Positions 35,598 to 45,655 of a stretch of DNA of 64,000 bases are shown here, in pieces. Position numbers and translations under genes: made by a program. Numbering within the stretch: position 1 is the stretch's first letter; every line of letters starts with the position of its first letter. This DNA comes from Codonopsis lanceolata (lineage: Eukaryota > Streptophyta > Magnoliopsida > Asterales > Campanulaceae): contig CM028381.1 of assembly GCA_013146195.2 (NCBI GenBank), positions 54,064,099 through 54,128,098 on the forward strand. Direction: 5' to 3'. The notes beneath the pieces are model-generated. The model searched no databases. It was not told the DNA's origin and was given only the letters and a program-made list of their open reading frames with translations.

Positions 35598-35792
35598 GGG
35601 GTGAGCCAGGCCCTCGCATTGTACTGTAAGGCATGGGCGACTCGTGAAGACTCCAATAGCAAGCTATTGTGATGGGCCTTCTCCCTCAAAAAATAAGATT
35701 AATATCGTGTGAGCTAATAGCCCACATATCGGATATTAAGCGATAAGAACAGATACTACACTTGATCTTAGCCAAAAGGCCGAGAAAGGTAT
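35598..35792 (-). ncRNA. U2: U2 snRNA, copy 2 (stem IIa variant)
   Basis: 195 nt. Start, branch-site-pairing region and Sm site are canonical. Stem IIa reads UAUCG-CUUAAUAUC-CGAUA, a variant of the change in copy 1, again with both arms altered so that pairing survives. The remainder equals the inner copies. Confidence 0.93.
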
Positions 35793-35817
35793 GCCTATTT
35801 CAAATTTGGGCCTTGTG

Positions 35818-35867
35818 TTTTATACAAACTTCTCTTTCATATTTTCCTCTTGAAGCCAATGTGGTAT
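35818..35867 (-). promoter_or_regulatory. Promoter of U2 copy 2 (USE + TATA)
   Basis: USE-like ATACCACATTG at 35857-35867 and TATAAAA at 35818-35824, same spacing as copy 1. Confidence 0.85.
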
Positions 35868-36651
35868 GAAACTAAAAACTTGTGTACTTCTATTGTTCTA
35901 TTCTATCGTCCTCCATCTCTTTACCACCTTTAACAAACCTATCTTTAAAAATCCGAGGAAAATAATGAACCATTGTTTAATTATAGTTAATGAATAACCA
36001 ATATTGTATATCCATGCCATTCAACTATTCTTTTTGAAAAATTAAGTTTTGTATGTCTTTCAATCAACATCCATTTATCAACGAAACTCAAAGGTGCTTC
36101 TATCTTCTTTATAAGGTGCACATTAAACTTGTGAAAGTTTCTTGGGTAAACGTTCGAGGCTAGTTCTCCTCTTTCCGCTTTGAACTCAATTATTACCGTG
36201 AAAAACAACTTTATTATTTCACTATAGAAACGTTCACGTGCACGTCGACTTGGATGTGAGATTCATTTTTCATACCTCGCGTTCGTATGAACCATGCAAT
36301 TTTATTACTTCTGTAGTCCGGTTGGCCTAAGTAGCAAGTCTAGGAAATGCCTTTTTTTCGAAAATGGTGTTATGTCATAATATTTAAAGAATCAACACTC
36401 GCCCACTAGCTACTGAGGAACAATTTGTGTTGAAAACTTGTCAGGAAAACTTGACTTGCCACTTAAAGTTACTACCTAGCTTTGGGATTAGTCTTTGGCT
36501 TTTTCTCTTTAGGAAACCCTTGGGAAACAAACTAAAATAAAAAACTTTCGACTTGTTTCATTTCTCTTCGATTTAATTTAAAACTTATAGTCATGAAAAT
36601 TTCCCTATAGAATAAATCAAATAAATCGGTCAAAATTTGAAACTAATGTGT

Positions 36652-36780
36652 AAGAGGCCTAACCCAATTGGGAAAGGTCTTCCAAATATAGGTGTATGCC
36701 AGTTAAATGCGGTGAGCACACGGTATTCTTTAGTAAAAGGCGAAAGAATAGTTCGCTTTGTACTCACCGCGTGGCTGCGT
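36652..36780 (-). ncRNA. U5: U5 snRNA, copy 3
   Basis: 129 nt, loop I and stems intact. Two base changes from the other inner copies: the 3' hairpin loop reads CCCAAUUGGG, which makes it fully self-complementary, and one change lies between the stems (CUCACCGC for CUCGCCGC). Confidence 0.9.
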
Positions 36781-36806
36781 GTTTTAACAAGAGTATTGAG
36801 CGGTCA

Positions 36807-36860
36807 TTTTATAGGTGCTTAGCCTCTTAGTGATACCACACTACGTATATAATGTGGGAT
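36807..36860 (-). promoter_or_regulatory. Promoter of U5 copy 3 (USE + TATA)
   Basis: ATCCCACATTA at 36850-36860 and TATAAAA at 36807-36813 on the minus strand, with the start 27 bp below the TATA box. Confidence 0.85.
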
Positions 36861-37300
36861 AGAGCTGCTCACTAATACTATGTACTAACACTCCCCCTCT
36901 CCCCAAACAAGTCCCAAACAATACTATGTTAATATGCTTCATTTTAACACACTGAATTGAGTGATGAGAATTCGGAATCCCCTTATATCAACTTGTTTTT
37001 TCAATCAAAATAATACTTCGTATATTGCATTCGCTTTTCTCCTTTTGCAGAGAGAATTAGAAATGTGAAAAATCATCAAGTTTTACGAAAGAATTGAAAT
37101 TAGTTTCACAAATCAATTTTACGACAAAAAAATATATATATTTATTTTATGCTATACCTTATGTCGAGAAACTCCTTTCCATTTATTTTATGAGAATAAT
37201 GACATTCAATTTTTCATATCATCAATTTTATGAGAAAAATGAAGCTATCAAAAGACATTAGTAACCAAGTACCAAAAAAGTTTAATTGTGAGTTGTGGTG

Positions 37301-37496
37301 GGGGTGAGCCAGGCCCTCGCATTGTACTGTAAGGCATGGGCGACTCGTGAAGACTCCAATAGCAAGCTATTGTGATGGGCCTTCTCCCTCAAAAAATAAG
37401 ATTAATATCGTGTGAGCTAATAGCCCACATATCAGATATTAAACTGATAAGAACAGATACTACACTTGATCTTAGCCAAAAGGCCGAGAAAGGTAT
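37301..37496 (-). ncRNA. U2: U2 snRNA, copy 3 (canonical)
   Basis: 196 nt with every conserved element: 5' AUACCUUUCUCGG (pairs with U6), GUAGUAUCUGUUC for the branch site, stem IIa UAUCAG/CUGAUA, Sm site AUUUUUUG, and the 3' stem-loops. No difference from my recollection of plant U2 in these elements. Identical in sequence to copy 5 over the inspected RNA. Confidence 0.96.
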
Positions 37497-37521
37497 GCTT
37501 ATTTCAAATTTGGGCCTTGTG

Positions 37522-37571
37522 TTTTATACAAACTTCTCTTTCATATTTTCCTCTTGAAGCCAATGTGGTAT
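37522..37571 (-). promoter_or_regulatory. Promoter of U2 copy 3 (USE + TATA)
   Basis: USE-like ATACCACATTG at 37561-37571 and TATAAAA at 37522-37528, standard spacing. Confidence 0.85.
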
Positions 37572-38359
37572 GAAACTAAAAACTTGTGTACTTCTATTGT
37601 TCTATTCTATCGTCCTCCATCTCTTTACCACCTTTAACAAACCTATCTTTAAAAATCCGAGGAAAATAATGAACCATTGTTTAATTATAGTTAATGAATA
37701 ACCAATATTGTATATCCATGCCATTCAACTATTGTTTTTGGAAAATAACTATTTTGTATGTCTTTCAAACAACATCCATTTATCAACGAAACTCAAACGT
37801 GCTTCTATCTTCTTTATAAGGTGCACATTAAACTTGTGAAAGTTTCTTGGGTAAACGTTCGAGGCTAGTTCTCCTCTTTCCGCTTTGAACTCAATTATTA
37901 CCGTGAAAAACAACTTTATTATTTCACTATAGAAACGTTCACGTGCACGTCGACTTGGATGTGAGATTCATTTTTCATACCTCGCGTTCGTATGAACCAT
38001 GCAATTTTATTACTTCTGTAGTCCGGTTGGCCTAAGTAGCAAGTCTAGGAAATGCCTTTTTTTCCAGAAAATGGTGTTATGTCATAATATTTAAAGAATC
38101 AACACTCGCCCACTAGCTACATGAACGAATTTGTGTTGAAAACTTGTCCGGAAAACTTTGGTACTGCCACTTAAAGTTACTACCTGGCTTTGGGATTAGT
38201 CTTTGGCTTTTTGTCTTTAGGAAACCCTTGGGAAACAAACTAAAATAAAAAACTTTCGACTTGTTTCATTTCTCTTCGATTTAATTTAAAACTTATAGTT
38301 ATGAAAATTTCGCTATAGAATAAATCAAATAAATCGGTCAAAATTTGAAACTAATGTGT

Positions 38360-38488
38360 AAGAGGCCTAACCCAACTGGGAAAGGTCTTCCAAATATAGG
38401 TGTATGCCAGTTAAATGCGGCGAGCACACGGTATTCTTTAGTAAAAGGCGAAAGAATAGTTCGCTTTGTACTCACCGCGTGGCTGCGT
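38360..38488 (-). ncRNA. U5: U5 snRNA, copy 4
   Basis: 129 nt, all elements as in copy 2. Its upstream flank (38650 region) has lost about 31 bp of spacer relative to the other units, outside the promoter. Confidence 0.9.
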
Positions 38489-38514
38489 GTTTTAACAAGA
38501 GTATTGAGCGGTCA

Positions 38515-38568
38515 TTTTATAGGTGCTTAGCCTCTTAGTGATACCACACTACGTATATAATGTGGGAT
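38515..38568 (-). promoter_or_regulatory. Promoter of U5 copy 4 (USE + TATA)
   Basis: ATCCCACATTA at 38558-38568 and TATAAAA at 38515-38521. Confidence 0.85.
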
Positions 38569-38977
38569 AGAGCTGCTCACTAATACTATGTACTAACACT
38601 CCCCCTCTCCCCAAACAAGTCCCAAACAATACTATGTTAATATGCTTCATTTTAACACATTATATCAACTTGTTTTTTCAATCAAAATAATACTTCGTAT
38701 ATTGCATTCGCTTTTCTCCTTTTGCAGAGGGAACTACAAATGTGAAAAATCATCAAGTTTTACGAGAGAAATGAAATTAGTTTCACAAATCAATTTTACG
38801 ACAAAAAATAATATATATTTATTTTCTGCTATACCTTATGTCGAGAAACTCCTTTCCGTTTATTTTATGAGAATAATGACATTCAATTTTTCATATCATC
38901 AATTTTACGAGAAAAATGAAGCTATCAAAAGACATTAGTAACCAAGTACCAAAAAAGTTTAATTGTGAGTTGTGGTG

Positions 38978-39173
38978 GGGGTGAGCCAGGCCCTCGCATT
39001 GTACTGTAAGGCATGGGCGACTCGTGAAGACTCCAATAGCAAGCTATTGTGATGGGCCTTCTCCCTCAAAAAATAACATTAATATCGTGTGAGCTAATAA
39101 CCCACATATCAGATATTAAACTGATAAGAACAGATACTACACTTGATCTTAGCCAAAAGGCCGAGATAGGTAT
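38978..39173 (-). ncRNA. U2: U2 snRNA, copy 4 (divergent)
   Basis: 196 nt but with several changes not seen elsewhere: 5' AUACCUAUCUCGG (U to A at nucleotide 7, in the part that pairs with U6), GGGUUAUUAGC for GGGCUAUUAGC, and UUAAUGUUAUUUUUUG for UUAAUCUUAUUUUUUG just before the Sm site. With the altered promoter this is the copy most likely to be a pseudogene. Confidence 0.93.
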
Positions 39174-39198
39174 GCTTATTTCAAATTTGGGCCTTGTG

Positions 39199-39242
39199 TT
39201 TTATACAAACTTCATATTTTCCTCTTGAAGCCAATGTGGTAT
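39199..39242 (-). promoter_or_regulatory. Promoter of U2 copy 4 with shortened USE-TATA spacing
   Basis: TATAAAA at 39199-39205 is placed normally, but a 6-bp deletion (TTCTCTTTCAT to TTCAT on the plus strand) brings the USE to 39232-39242, leaving 26 bp between the boxes instead of 32. In plants this spacing decides between polymerase II (about four helical turns) and polymerase III (about three). Confidence 0.85.
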
Positions 39243-40032
39243 GAAACTAAAAACTTGTGTACTTCTATTGTTCTATTCTATCGTCCTCCATCTCTTTACC
39301 ACCTTTAACAAACCTATCTTTAAAAATCCGAGGAAAATAATGAACCATTGTTTAATTATAGTTAATGAATAACCAATATTGTATATCCATGCCATTCAAC
39401 TATTCTTTTTGAAAAATAACTGTTTTGTATGTCTTTCAATCAACATCCATTTATCAACGAAACTCAAAGGTGCTTCTATCTTCTTTATAAGGTGCACATT
39501 AAACTTGTGAAAGTTTCTTGGGTAAACGTTCGAGGCTAGTTCTCCTCTTTCCGCTTTGAACTCAATTATTACCGTGAAAAACAACTTTATTATTTCACTA
39601 TAGAAACGTTCACGTGCACGTCGACTTGGATGTGAGATTCATTTTTCATACCTCGCGTTCGTATGAACCATGCAATTTTATTACTTCTGTAGTCCGGTTG
39701 GCCTAAGTAGCAAGTCTAGGAAATGCCTTTTTTTTTCCAGAAAATGGTGTTATGTCATAATATTTAAAGAATCAACACTCGCCCACTAGCTACAGGAACG
39801 AATTTGTGTTGAAAACTTGTCCGGAAAACTTCGGTACTGCCACTTAAAGTTACTACCTGGCTTTGGGATTAGTCTTTGGCTTTTTGTCTTTAGGAAACCC
39901 TTGGGAAACAAACTAAAATAAAAAACTTTCGACTTGTTTCATTTCTCTTCGATTTAATTTAAAACTTATAGTTATGAAAATTTCGCTATAGAATAAATCA
40001 AATAAATCGGTCAAAATTTGAAACTAATGTGT

Positions 40033-40161
40033 AAGAGGCCTAACCCAACTGGGAAAGGTCTTCCAAATATAGGTGTATGCCAGTTAAATGCGGCGAGCAC
40101 ACGGTATTCTTTAGTAAAAGGCGAAAGAATAGTTCGCTTTGTACTCACCGCGTGGCTGCGT
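40033..40161 (-). ncRNA. U5: U5 snRNA, copy 5
   Basis: 129 nt, identical in the inspected elements to copies 2 and 4. Confidence 0.9.
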
Positions 40162-40187
40162 GTTTTAACAAGAGTATTGAGCGGTCA

Positions 40188-40241
40188 TTTTATAGGTGCT
40201 TAGCCTCTTAGTGATACCACACTACGTATATAATGTGGGAT
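40188..40241 (-). promoter_or_regulatory. Promoter of U5 copy 5 (USE + TATA)
   Basis: ATCCCACATTA at 40231-40241 and TATAAAA at 40188-40194. Confidence 0.85.
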
Positions 40242-40681
40242 AGAGCTGCTCACTAATACTATGTACTAACACTCCCCCTCTCCCCAAACAAGTCCCAAAC
40301 AATACTATGTTAATATGCTTCATTTTAACACACTGAATTGAGTGATGAGAATTCGGAATCCCCTTATATCAACTTGTTTTTTCAATCAAAATAATACTTC
40401 GTATATTGCATTCGCTTTTCTCCTTTTGCAGAGGGAACTAGAAATGTGAAAAATCATCAAGTTTTACGAGAGAAATGAAATTAGTTTCACAAATCAATTT
40501 TACGACAAAAAATAATATATATTTATTTTCTGCTATACCTTATGTCGAGAAACTCCTTTCCGTTTATTTTATGAGAATAATGACATTCAATTTTTCATAT
40601 CATCAATTTTACGAGAAAAATGAAGCTATCAAAAGACATTAGTAACCAAGTACCAAAAAAGTTTAATTGTGAGTTGTGGTG

Positions 40682-40877
40682 GGGGTGAGCCAGGCCCTCG
40701 CATTGTACTGTAAGGCATGGGCGACTCGTGAAGACTCCAATAGCAAGCTATTGTGATGGGCCTTCTCCCTCAAAAAATAAGATTAATATCGTGTGAGCTA
40801 ATAGCCCACATATCAGATATTAAACTGATAAGAACAGATACTACACTTGATCTTAGCCAAAAGGCCGAGAAAGGTAT
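40682..40877 (-). ncRNA. U2: U2 snRNA, copy 5 (canonical)
   Basis: 196 nt, all conserved elements intact; matches copy 3. With copy 3 this is the best candidate for a functional U2 gene in the array. Confidence 0.96.
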
Positions 40878-40902
40878 GCTTATTTCAAATTTGGGCCTTG
40901 TG

Positions 40903-40952
40903 TTTTATACAAACTTCTCTTTCATATTTTCCTCTTGAAGCCAATGTGGTAT
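40903..40952 (-). promoter_or_regulatory. Promoter of U2 copy 5 (USE + TATA)
   Basis: USE-like ATACCACATTG at 40942-40952 and TATAAAA at 40903-40909, standard spacing. Confidence 0.85.
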
Positions 40953-41737
40953 GAAACTAAAAACTTGTGTACTTCTATTGTTCTATTCTATCGTCCTCCA
41001 TCTCTTTACCACCTTTAACAAACCTATCTTTAAAAATCCGAGGAAAATAATGAACCATTGTTTAATTATAGTTAATGAATAACCAATATTGTATATCCAT
41101 GCCATTCAACTATTCTTTTTGAAAATTAACTGTTTTGTATGTCTTTCAATCAACATCCATTTATCAACGAAACTCAAAGGTGCTTCTATCTTCTTTATAA
41201 GGTGCACATTAAACTTGTGAAAGTTTCTTGGGTAAACGTTCGAGGCTAGTTCTCCTCTTTCCGCTTTGAACTCAATTATTACCGTGAAAAACAACTTTAT
41301 TATTTCACTATAGAAACGTTCACGTGCACGTCGACTTGGATGTGAGATTCATTTTTCATACCTCGCGTTCGTATGAACCATGCAATTTTAATACTTCTGT
41401 AGTCCGGTTGGCCTAAGTAGCAAGTCTAGGAAATGCCTTTTTTCCGAAAATGGTGTTATGTCATAATATTTAAAGAATCAACACTCGCCCACTAGCTACA
41501 GGAACGAATTTGTGTTGAAAACTTGTCCGGAAAACTTCGGTACTGCCACTTAAAGTTACTACCTGGCTTTGGGATTAGTCTTTGGCCTTTTGTCTTTAGG
41601 AAACCCTTGGGAAACAAACTAAAATAAAAAACTTTAGACTTGTTTCATTTCTCTTCGATTTAATTTAAAACTTATAGTTAGGAAATTTCGCTATAGAATA
41701 AATCGAATAAATCGGTCAAAATTTGAAACTAATGTGT

Positions 41738-41866
41738 AAGAGGCCTAACCCAACTGGGAAAGGTCTTCCAAATATAGGTGTATGCCAGTTAAATGCGGCG
41801 AGCACACGGTATTCTTTAGTAAAAGGCGAAAGAATAGTTCGCTTTGTACTCACCGCGTGGCTGCGT
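41738..41866 (-). ncRNA. U5: U5 snRNA, copy 6
   Basis: 129 nt, RNA as in the inner copies. Its 5' flank shares variants with copy 1 (TATAAAATGTGGG and CATTCCCC on the plus strand) that copies 2-5 lack. Confidence 0.9.
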
Positions 41867-41892
41867 GTTTTAACAAGAGTATTGAGCGGTCA

Positions 41893-41946
41893 TTTTATAG
41901 GTGCTTATCCTCTTAGTGATACCACACTACGTATAAAATGTGGGAT
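41893..41946 (-). promoter_or_regulatory. Promoter of U5 copy 6 (USE + TATA)
   Basis: ATCCCACATTT at 41936-41946, same one-base variant as copy 1, and TATAAAA at 41893-41899. Confidence 0.85.
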
Positions 41947-42374
41947 AGAGCTGCTCACTAATACTATGTACTAACATTCCCCTCCCCCAAACAAGTCCCA
42001 AACAATACTATGTTAATATGCTTCATTTTAACACACTGAATTGAGTGATGAGAATTCGGAATCCGCTTTTATCAACTTGTTTTTTCAATCAAAATAATAC
42101 TTTGTATATTGCATTCGCTTTTCTCCTTTTGCAGAGGGAACCAGAAATGTGAAAAATCATCAAGTTTTACGAGAGAAATGAAATTAGTTTCACAAATCAA
42201 TTTTACGACAAAAATAATATATATTTATTTTCTGCTATACCTTGAAACTCCTTTCCATTTATTTTATGAGAATAATGACATTCAATTTTGCATATCATCA
42301 ATTTTACGAGAAAAATGAAGCTATCAAAAGACATTAGTAACCAAGTACCAAAAACTTTAATTGTGAGTTGTGGT

Positions 42375-42570
42375 GGGGTGAGCCAGGCCCTCGCATTGTA
42401 CTGTAAGGCATGGGCGACTCATGAAGACTCCAATAGCAAGCTATTGTGATGGGCCTTCTCCCTCAAAAAATAAGATTAATATCGTGTGAGCTAATAGCCC
42501 ACATATCAGATATTAAACTGATAAGAACATATACTACACTTGATCTTAGCCAAAAGGCCGAGAAAGGTAT
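42375..42570 (-). ncRNA. U2: U2 snRNA, copy 6 (branch-region variant)
   Basis: 196 nt. GUAGUA is intact but the following bases read UAUGUUC instead of UCUGUUC: C to A at nucleotide 41, next to the branch-site-pairing region. It has the canonical stem IIa and shares CUUCAUGAGUC with copy 1. It is the first gene of the array in transcription order and lies about 350 bp from element B. Confidence 0.94.
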
Positions 42571-42595
42571 GCTTATTTCAAATTTGGGCCTTGTG

Positions 42596-42646
42596 TTTTA
42601 TACAAACTTCTCTTTCATATTTTTCCTCTTGAAGCCAATGTGGTAG
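42596..42646 (-). promoter_or_regulatory. Promoter of U2 copy 6 (USE + TATA)
   Basis: TATAAAA at 42596-42602. The USE-like box reads CTACCACATTG (42636-42646) with the first base changed, and the spacing is one base longer than in copies 1-3 and 5. Confidence 0.8.
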
Positions 42647-42920
42647 GAAACTAAAAACTTGTGTACTTCTATTGTTCTATTCTATCATCCTCCTTCTCTT
42701 TACCACCTTTAACAAACCTATCTTTAAAAATCTGAGGAAAATAATGAACCATTGTTTAATTATAGTTAATGAATAACCAATATTGTATATCCATGCCATT
42801 CAACTATTCTTTTTGAAAATTAACTATTTTGTATGTCTTTCCATCAACATCCATTTATCAACGAAACTCAAACGTGCTCCTATCTTCTTTATAAGGTGCA
42901 CATTAAACTTGTGAAAGTTT

Positions 42921-45655
42921 CGCTGCTCTTGCATGTGCATTGTATGCTTGTCTTCTTGATTTCTTGTTGATTGTGAGCATGTTTACTAGTTTATAAATGT
43001 TTTAGAATCATTCTTAAGTCATTCTTGAAGTTCTTAACATGTTTAGAATCATATAAACTTGTTTGTTGAATCGCCGGTTTGATCGTTTGATTTTGGCCTT
43101 AGCGATTCCCTCGTTGCTCGTATTGCTTCTATTTCGTGCGAAGTGTTCGTTGAGTTCTTGGCTTTATATTCAGGTCTTAACCATGTTGAAACAAGTCTTT
43201 TTCATGTCCAAGTTATCCTAGTTTGATTGGTGTTTGATTCGTTGATTCATTCGTCGTGATTCGAGCCTTGTTCTACCTTGTTCTTGTTGTTGTTCGGTGT
43301 GTTTCCGACTTGTTTTGAGTAGGGTTAGACCTTAGAATGGTTGCCCATAAGTTTGGGACCATTTAGACAAGTTTAGACCAAGTTTTGGAGGTTCGAGCCG
43401 AGGCGCCCGCTGGCACCTGTGAGCGCCCGCCTCAAATGCAGGGAGCAATTACAAAATGATGAACGGGAGATGGCCTCTTGAGGCGCCCGCTGGGAATGTT
43501 GAGGCGCCCGCCTCAACATCGCCATTACGGGATTTTCCCCTGTTTTGAGTTTTGACGTGAAATGCCTATCCTACCCTCATTAAACCCCCTCTAAACCCTT
43601 CCTAACCACCCATACTTAGTCCTAATCATGTCCTAACATCCCTAATTAAGTTAATGGTTGGATTAGTGTTTGTTAACTCCCTAATCTCTACTAATTGCAC
43701 TTGAGAAATGCCTCTTGTACCCTTCTCATTTGTATAAATACCAAGCCTTGCCAATTTTGACTCATTTCTCATCTTCATCTTACAAATTAGAGAGAGAGTG
43801 AGTTCTTGAGTTTTGAGCCCTAGCTTCATCTTCTTCCTCCGATCTACAAGATTCCACCTTCGATTGCCGCCAAACTTTAGATTCTTTGCGACGAAGACAT
43901 TTTCACCGTTTAGATTTTTTCTCTTGAGTTTTCACTCAAGCTAGTAAGTTACTCTTCTTCTTCTTCTAGTTCTCATTGACCCTAAGGAAACAAAGCTTAT
44001 GGTGATTGAGGTCAATGAGGACACATAATTGCTTCCTATGCTTTCCATTTGAATTTTGAAAATGTATGAACTTGCTAGGAGCATGTATAGGTTGATTTCT
44101 TGCCTATGAAAGTTTATAATACTCTTTCATCTTGTCTATTTAAGGTTTTGAACATGTTAGAAACATGTATTATATTTGTTGATGGAAGTGCATTATATGT
44201 GAATGCCCTAAATTATGCCTATGTGATATGTGTGAAAATTGTTATGTGTTGTATCCTTCATTCTCATTGGACTCTATGATGTACATGAATCACATTGCAA
44301 TGCCTTTTGGTGAATTTATATCCTTGTTGAACTTAGAAATGACCTAGGTTGGGTTATGAAGCACATAGCTTCAATTTCTCCAAAATTGGGAATTTAGAGA
44401 AAAGACTCAACGAGTCGACTCTAGGGAAGAATTTGAACATGTTGAACTCTAATTTCAATCCCTACGAAGTTTGGACACCGTTTGATTTGGTTTACTCAAA
44501 TATGAGCTTGGTTTAATTGTTTACAACAAGTTGTTATGAAAGATTGGTTTTGAGCAATTAATTGCCTTGACATGTTTTATGGTAGAGATTAATACCCTAC
44601 TTGGTTGGTCGAGTTCGCTCTTGTCGAATTCGGTCCTTAATTGGTTTAAGTCAAGTAAATATCTACTTGTGCATCACATTGAGTCCAGTGGCATTATTTG
44701 GTTTGTTTATCAAGTCAAGGTGGGACGATGCATCGCCTTCACGAATTATGGGATTCGTGCTCGCTATGGATCGCCGCACGGGACTTCACACACACCTTCC
44801 TTGTGGCCGCAATGGGGAAGTAGCCCCTTTGCCGTAACAATACGTGCCGCATTGGCTTGCTAATCTAGAGATCGAGTAGGTTCTCGATAAAAGTCGATGA
44901 ATTCACAAAACATCGATGGCACGAACGATAATAATGTTTTGCGAGAGCTACTGGCGTGACTATATCATATCCTACTTGTATGATTTATTTTACGCACTTA
45001 TGTGAATAATGTGCTAAGTGCTATATGATGATCATGTACCATAATTGTGATAAATGTCATGCTATAACATGAACATGCATTTTTAGTAACTTACTAAGTC
45101 TTTCGACTTACCCTATTTGTTTGCTTTGTTTTCCTTAGATCCGAGCCGAGGAGACGGTCCACGCTAGACTCGCTATTCTCACGCTTGGTTGCTTGCGAGC
45201 TAGAGGTTGTTCTTTTGGGTGTAGTAATTAGTCTTTTATTTTGGTAAGGACGTTGGGAAGCAAGTCATCTAGACTTGACTTTGGGAATTTTGTTGTTGTA
45301 GTAAACTTGATGGTTTACACTTAATATCTTTTGTATGCCGACTTATATGTCGAGCTTGTTTATATGTTGAATGGTTCATCACGCTTTCTTCCGCTAAAGC
45401 TTGTTTAATTAGTATTATTGTTGTTGTCTCCGGCATGTTGTGGCCGTTGAGGTTTTATAAGCATGTGTTAATTGTAGGAGTAGTTGTTGGGTTCTAACGT
45501 CGCCGATGACTTGTTTAATTTAAGTTGTTTTTCCGGCCAAGTGTAGCCGAGTTGTTATTCGTATGCAATGTTGCGCCACATGAATTTTATAATCCTACTT
45601 GCGCATGCTTGTGTTTATTGATTATTTGGACGGCGCGATTCGGGATCTCGCATTG
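42921..45655 (+). repeat. 5' LTR of element B, first bases altered
   Basis: Aligned with the 3' LTR from CTTGCATGTGCATTGTATGC (42934) onward. The expected TGTAACGCCCCG start is replaced by a few scrambled bases, so the exact boundary with the snRNA spacer is uncertain by about 10 bp. A TATA box TATAAATA is at 43733-43740. The right end has lost the usual GGTCCGGGTCAGGTCGCCACA terminus. GAGGCGCCCGCCTC-type inverted repeats are at 43396-43515 and the structured module at 44717-44955. Confidence 0.88.

Larger units (their letters stand above)
33034..42920 (-). repeat. Tandem array of alternating U2 and U5 snRNA genes
   Basis: Nearly 5.8 units of a 1.68-1.70-kb repeat, each with one U2 and one U5 snRNA gene on the minus strand. 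U2 transcription starts lie at 34088, 35792, 37496, 39173, 40877 and 42570, giving periods of 1704, 1704, 1677, 1704 and 1693 bp. In the direction of transcription each U2 is followed after about 500 bp by a U5, and each U5 after about 870 bp by the next U2. Spacers are as conserved as the genes, so the whole unit has been amplified. The left end is cut within a spacer next to an LTR fragment and the right end is cut by element B. Confidence 0.95.

Noticed and set aside
34343..41294. Recurring minus-strand frames MFFTVIIEFKAERGELASNV... in the array spacer
   Set aside because: Present in several units only because the spacer is repeated; lengths and ends differ between units (54 to 76 codons), no recognised domain, and upstream of U2 promoters.
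34942..41974. Recurring 61-83-codon frames MKLMCKRPNPTGKGLPNIGV... on the plus strand
   Set aside because: They are antisense readings of the U5 snRNA genes; conservation comes from the RNA gene and the repeat, not from coding.
37372..42646. Recurring frames MMGLLPQKIRLISCELIAHI... on the plus strand
   Set aside because: Antisense to U2 snRNA and its promoter; no protein similarity.
33034..42920. CRISPR-like or ordinary satellite array
   Set aside because: Units of 1.7 kb containing recognisable RNA genes with promoters; not short repeats with unique spacers.
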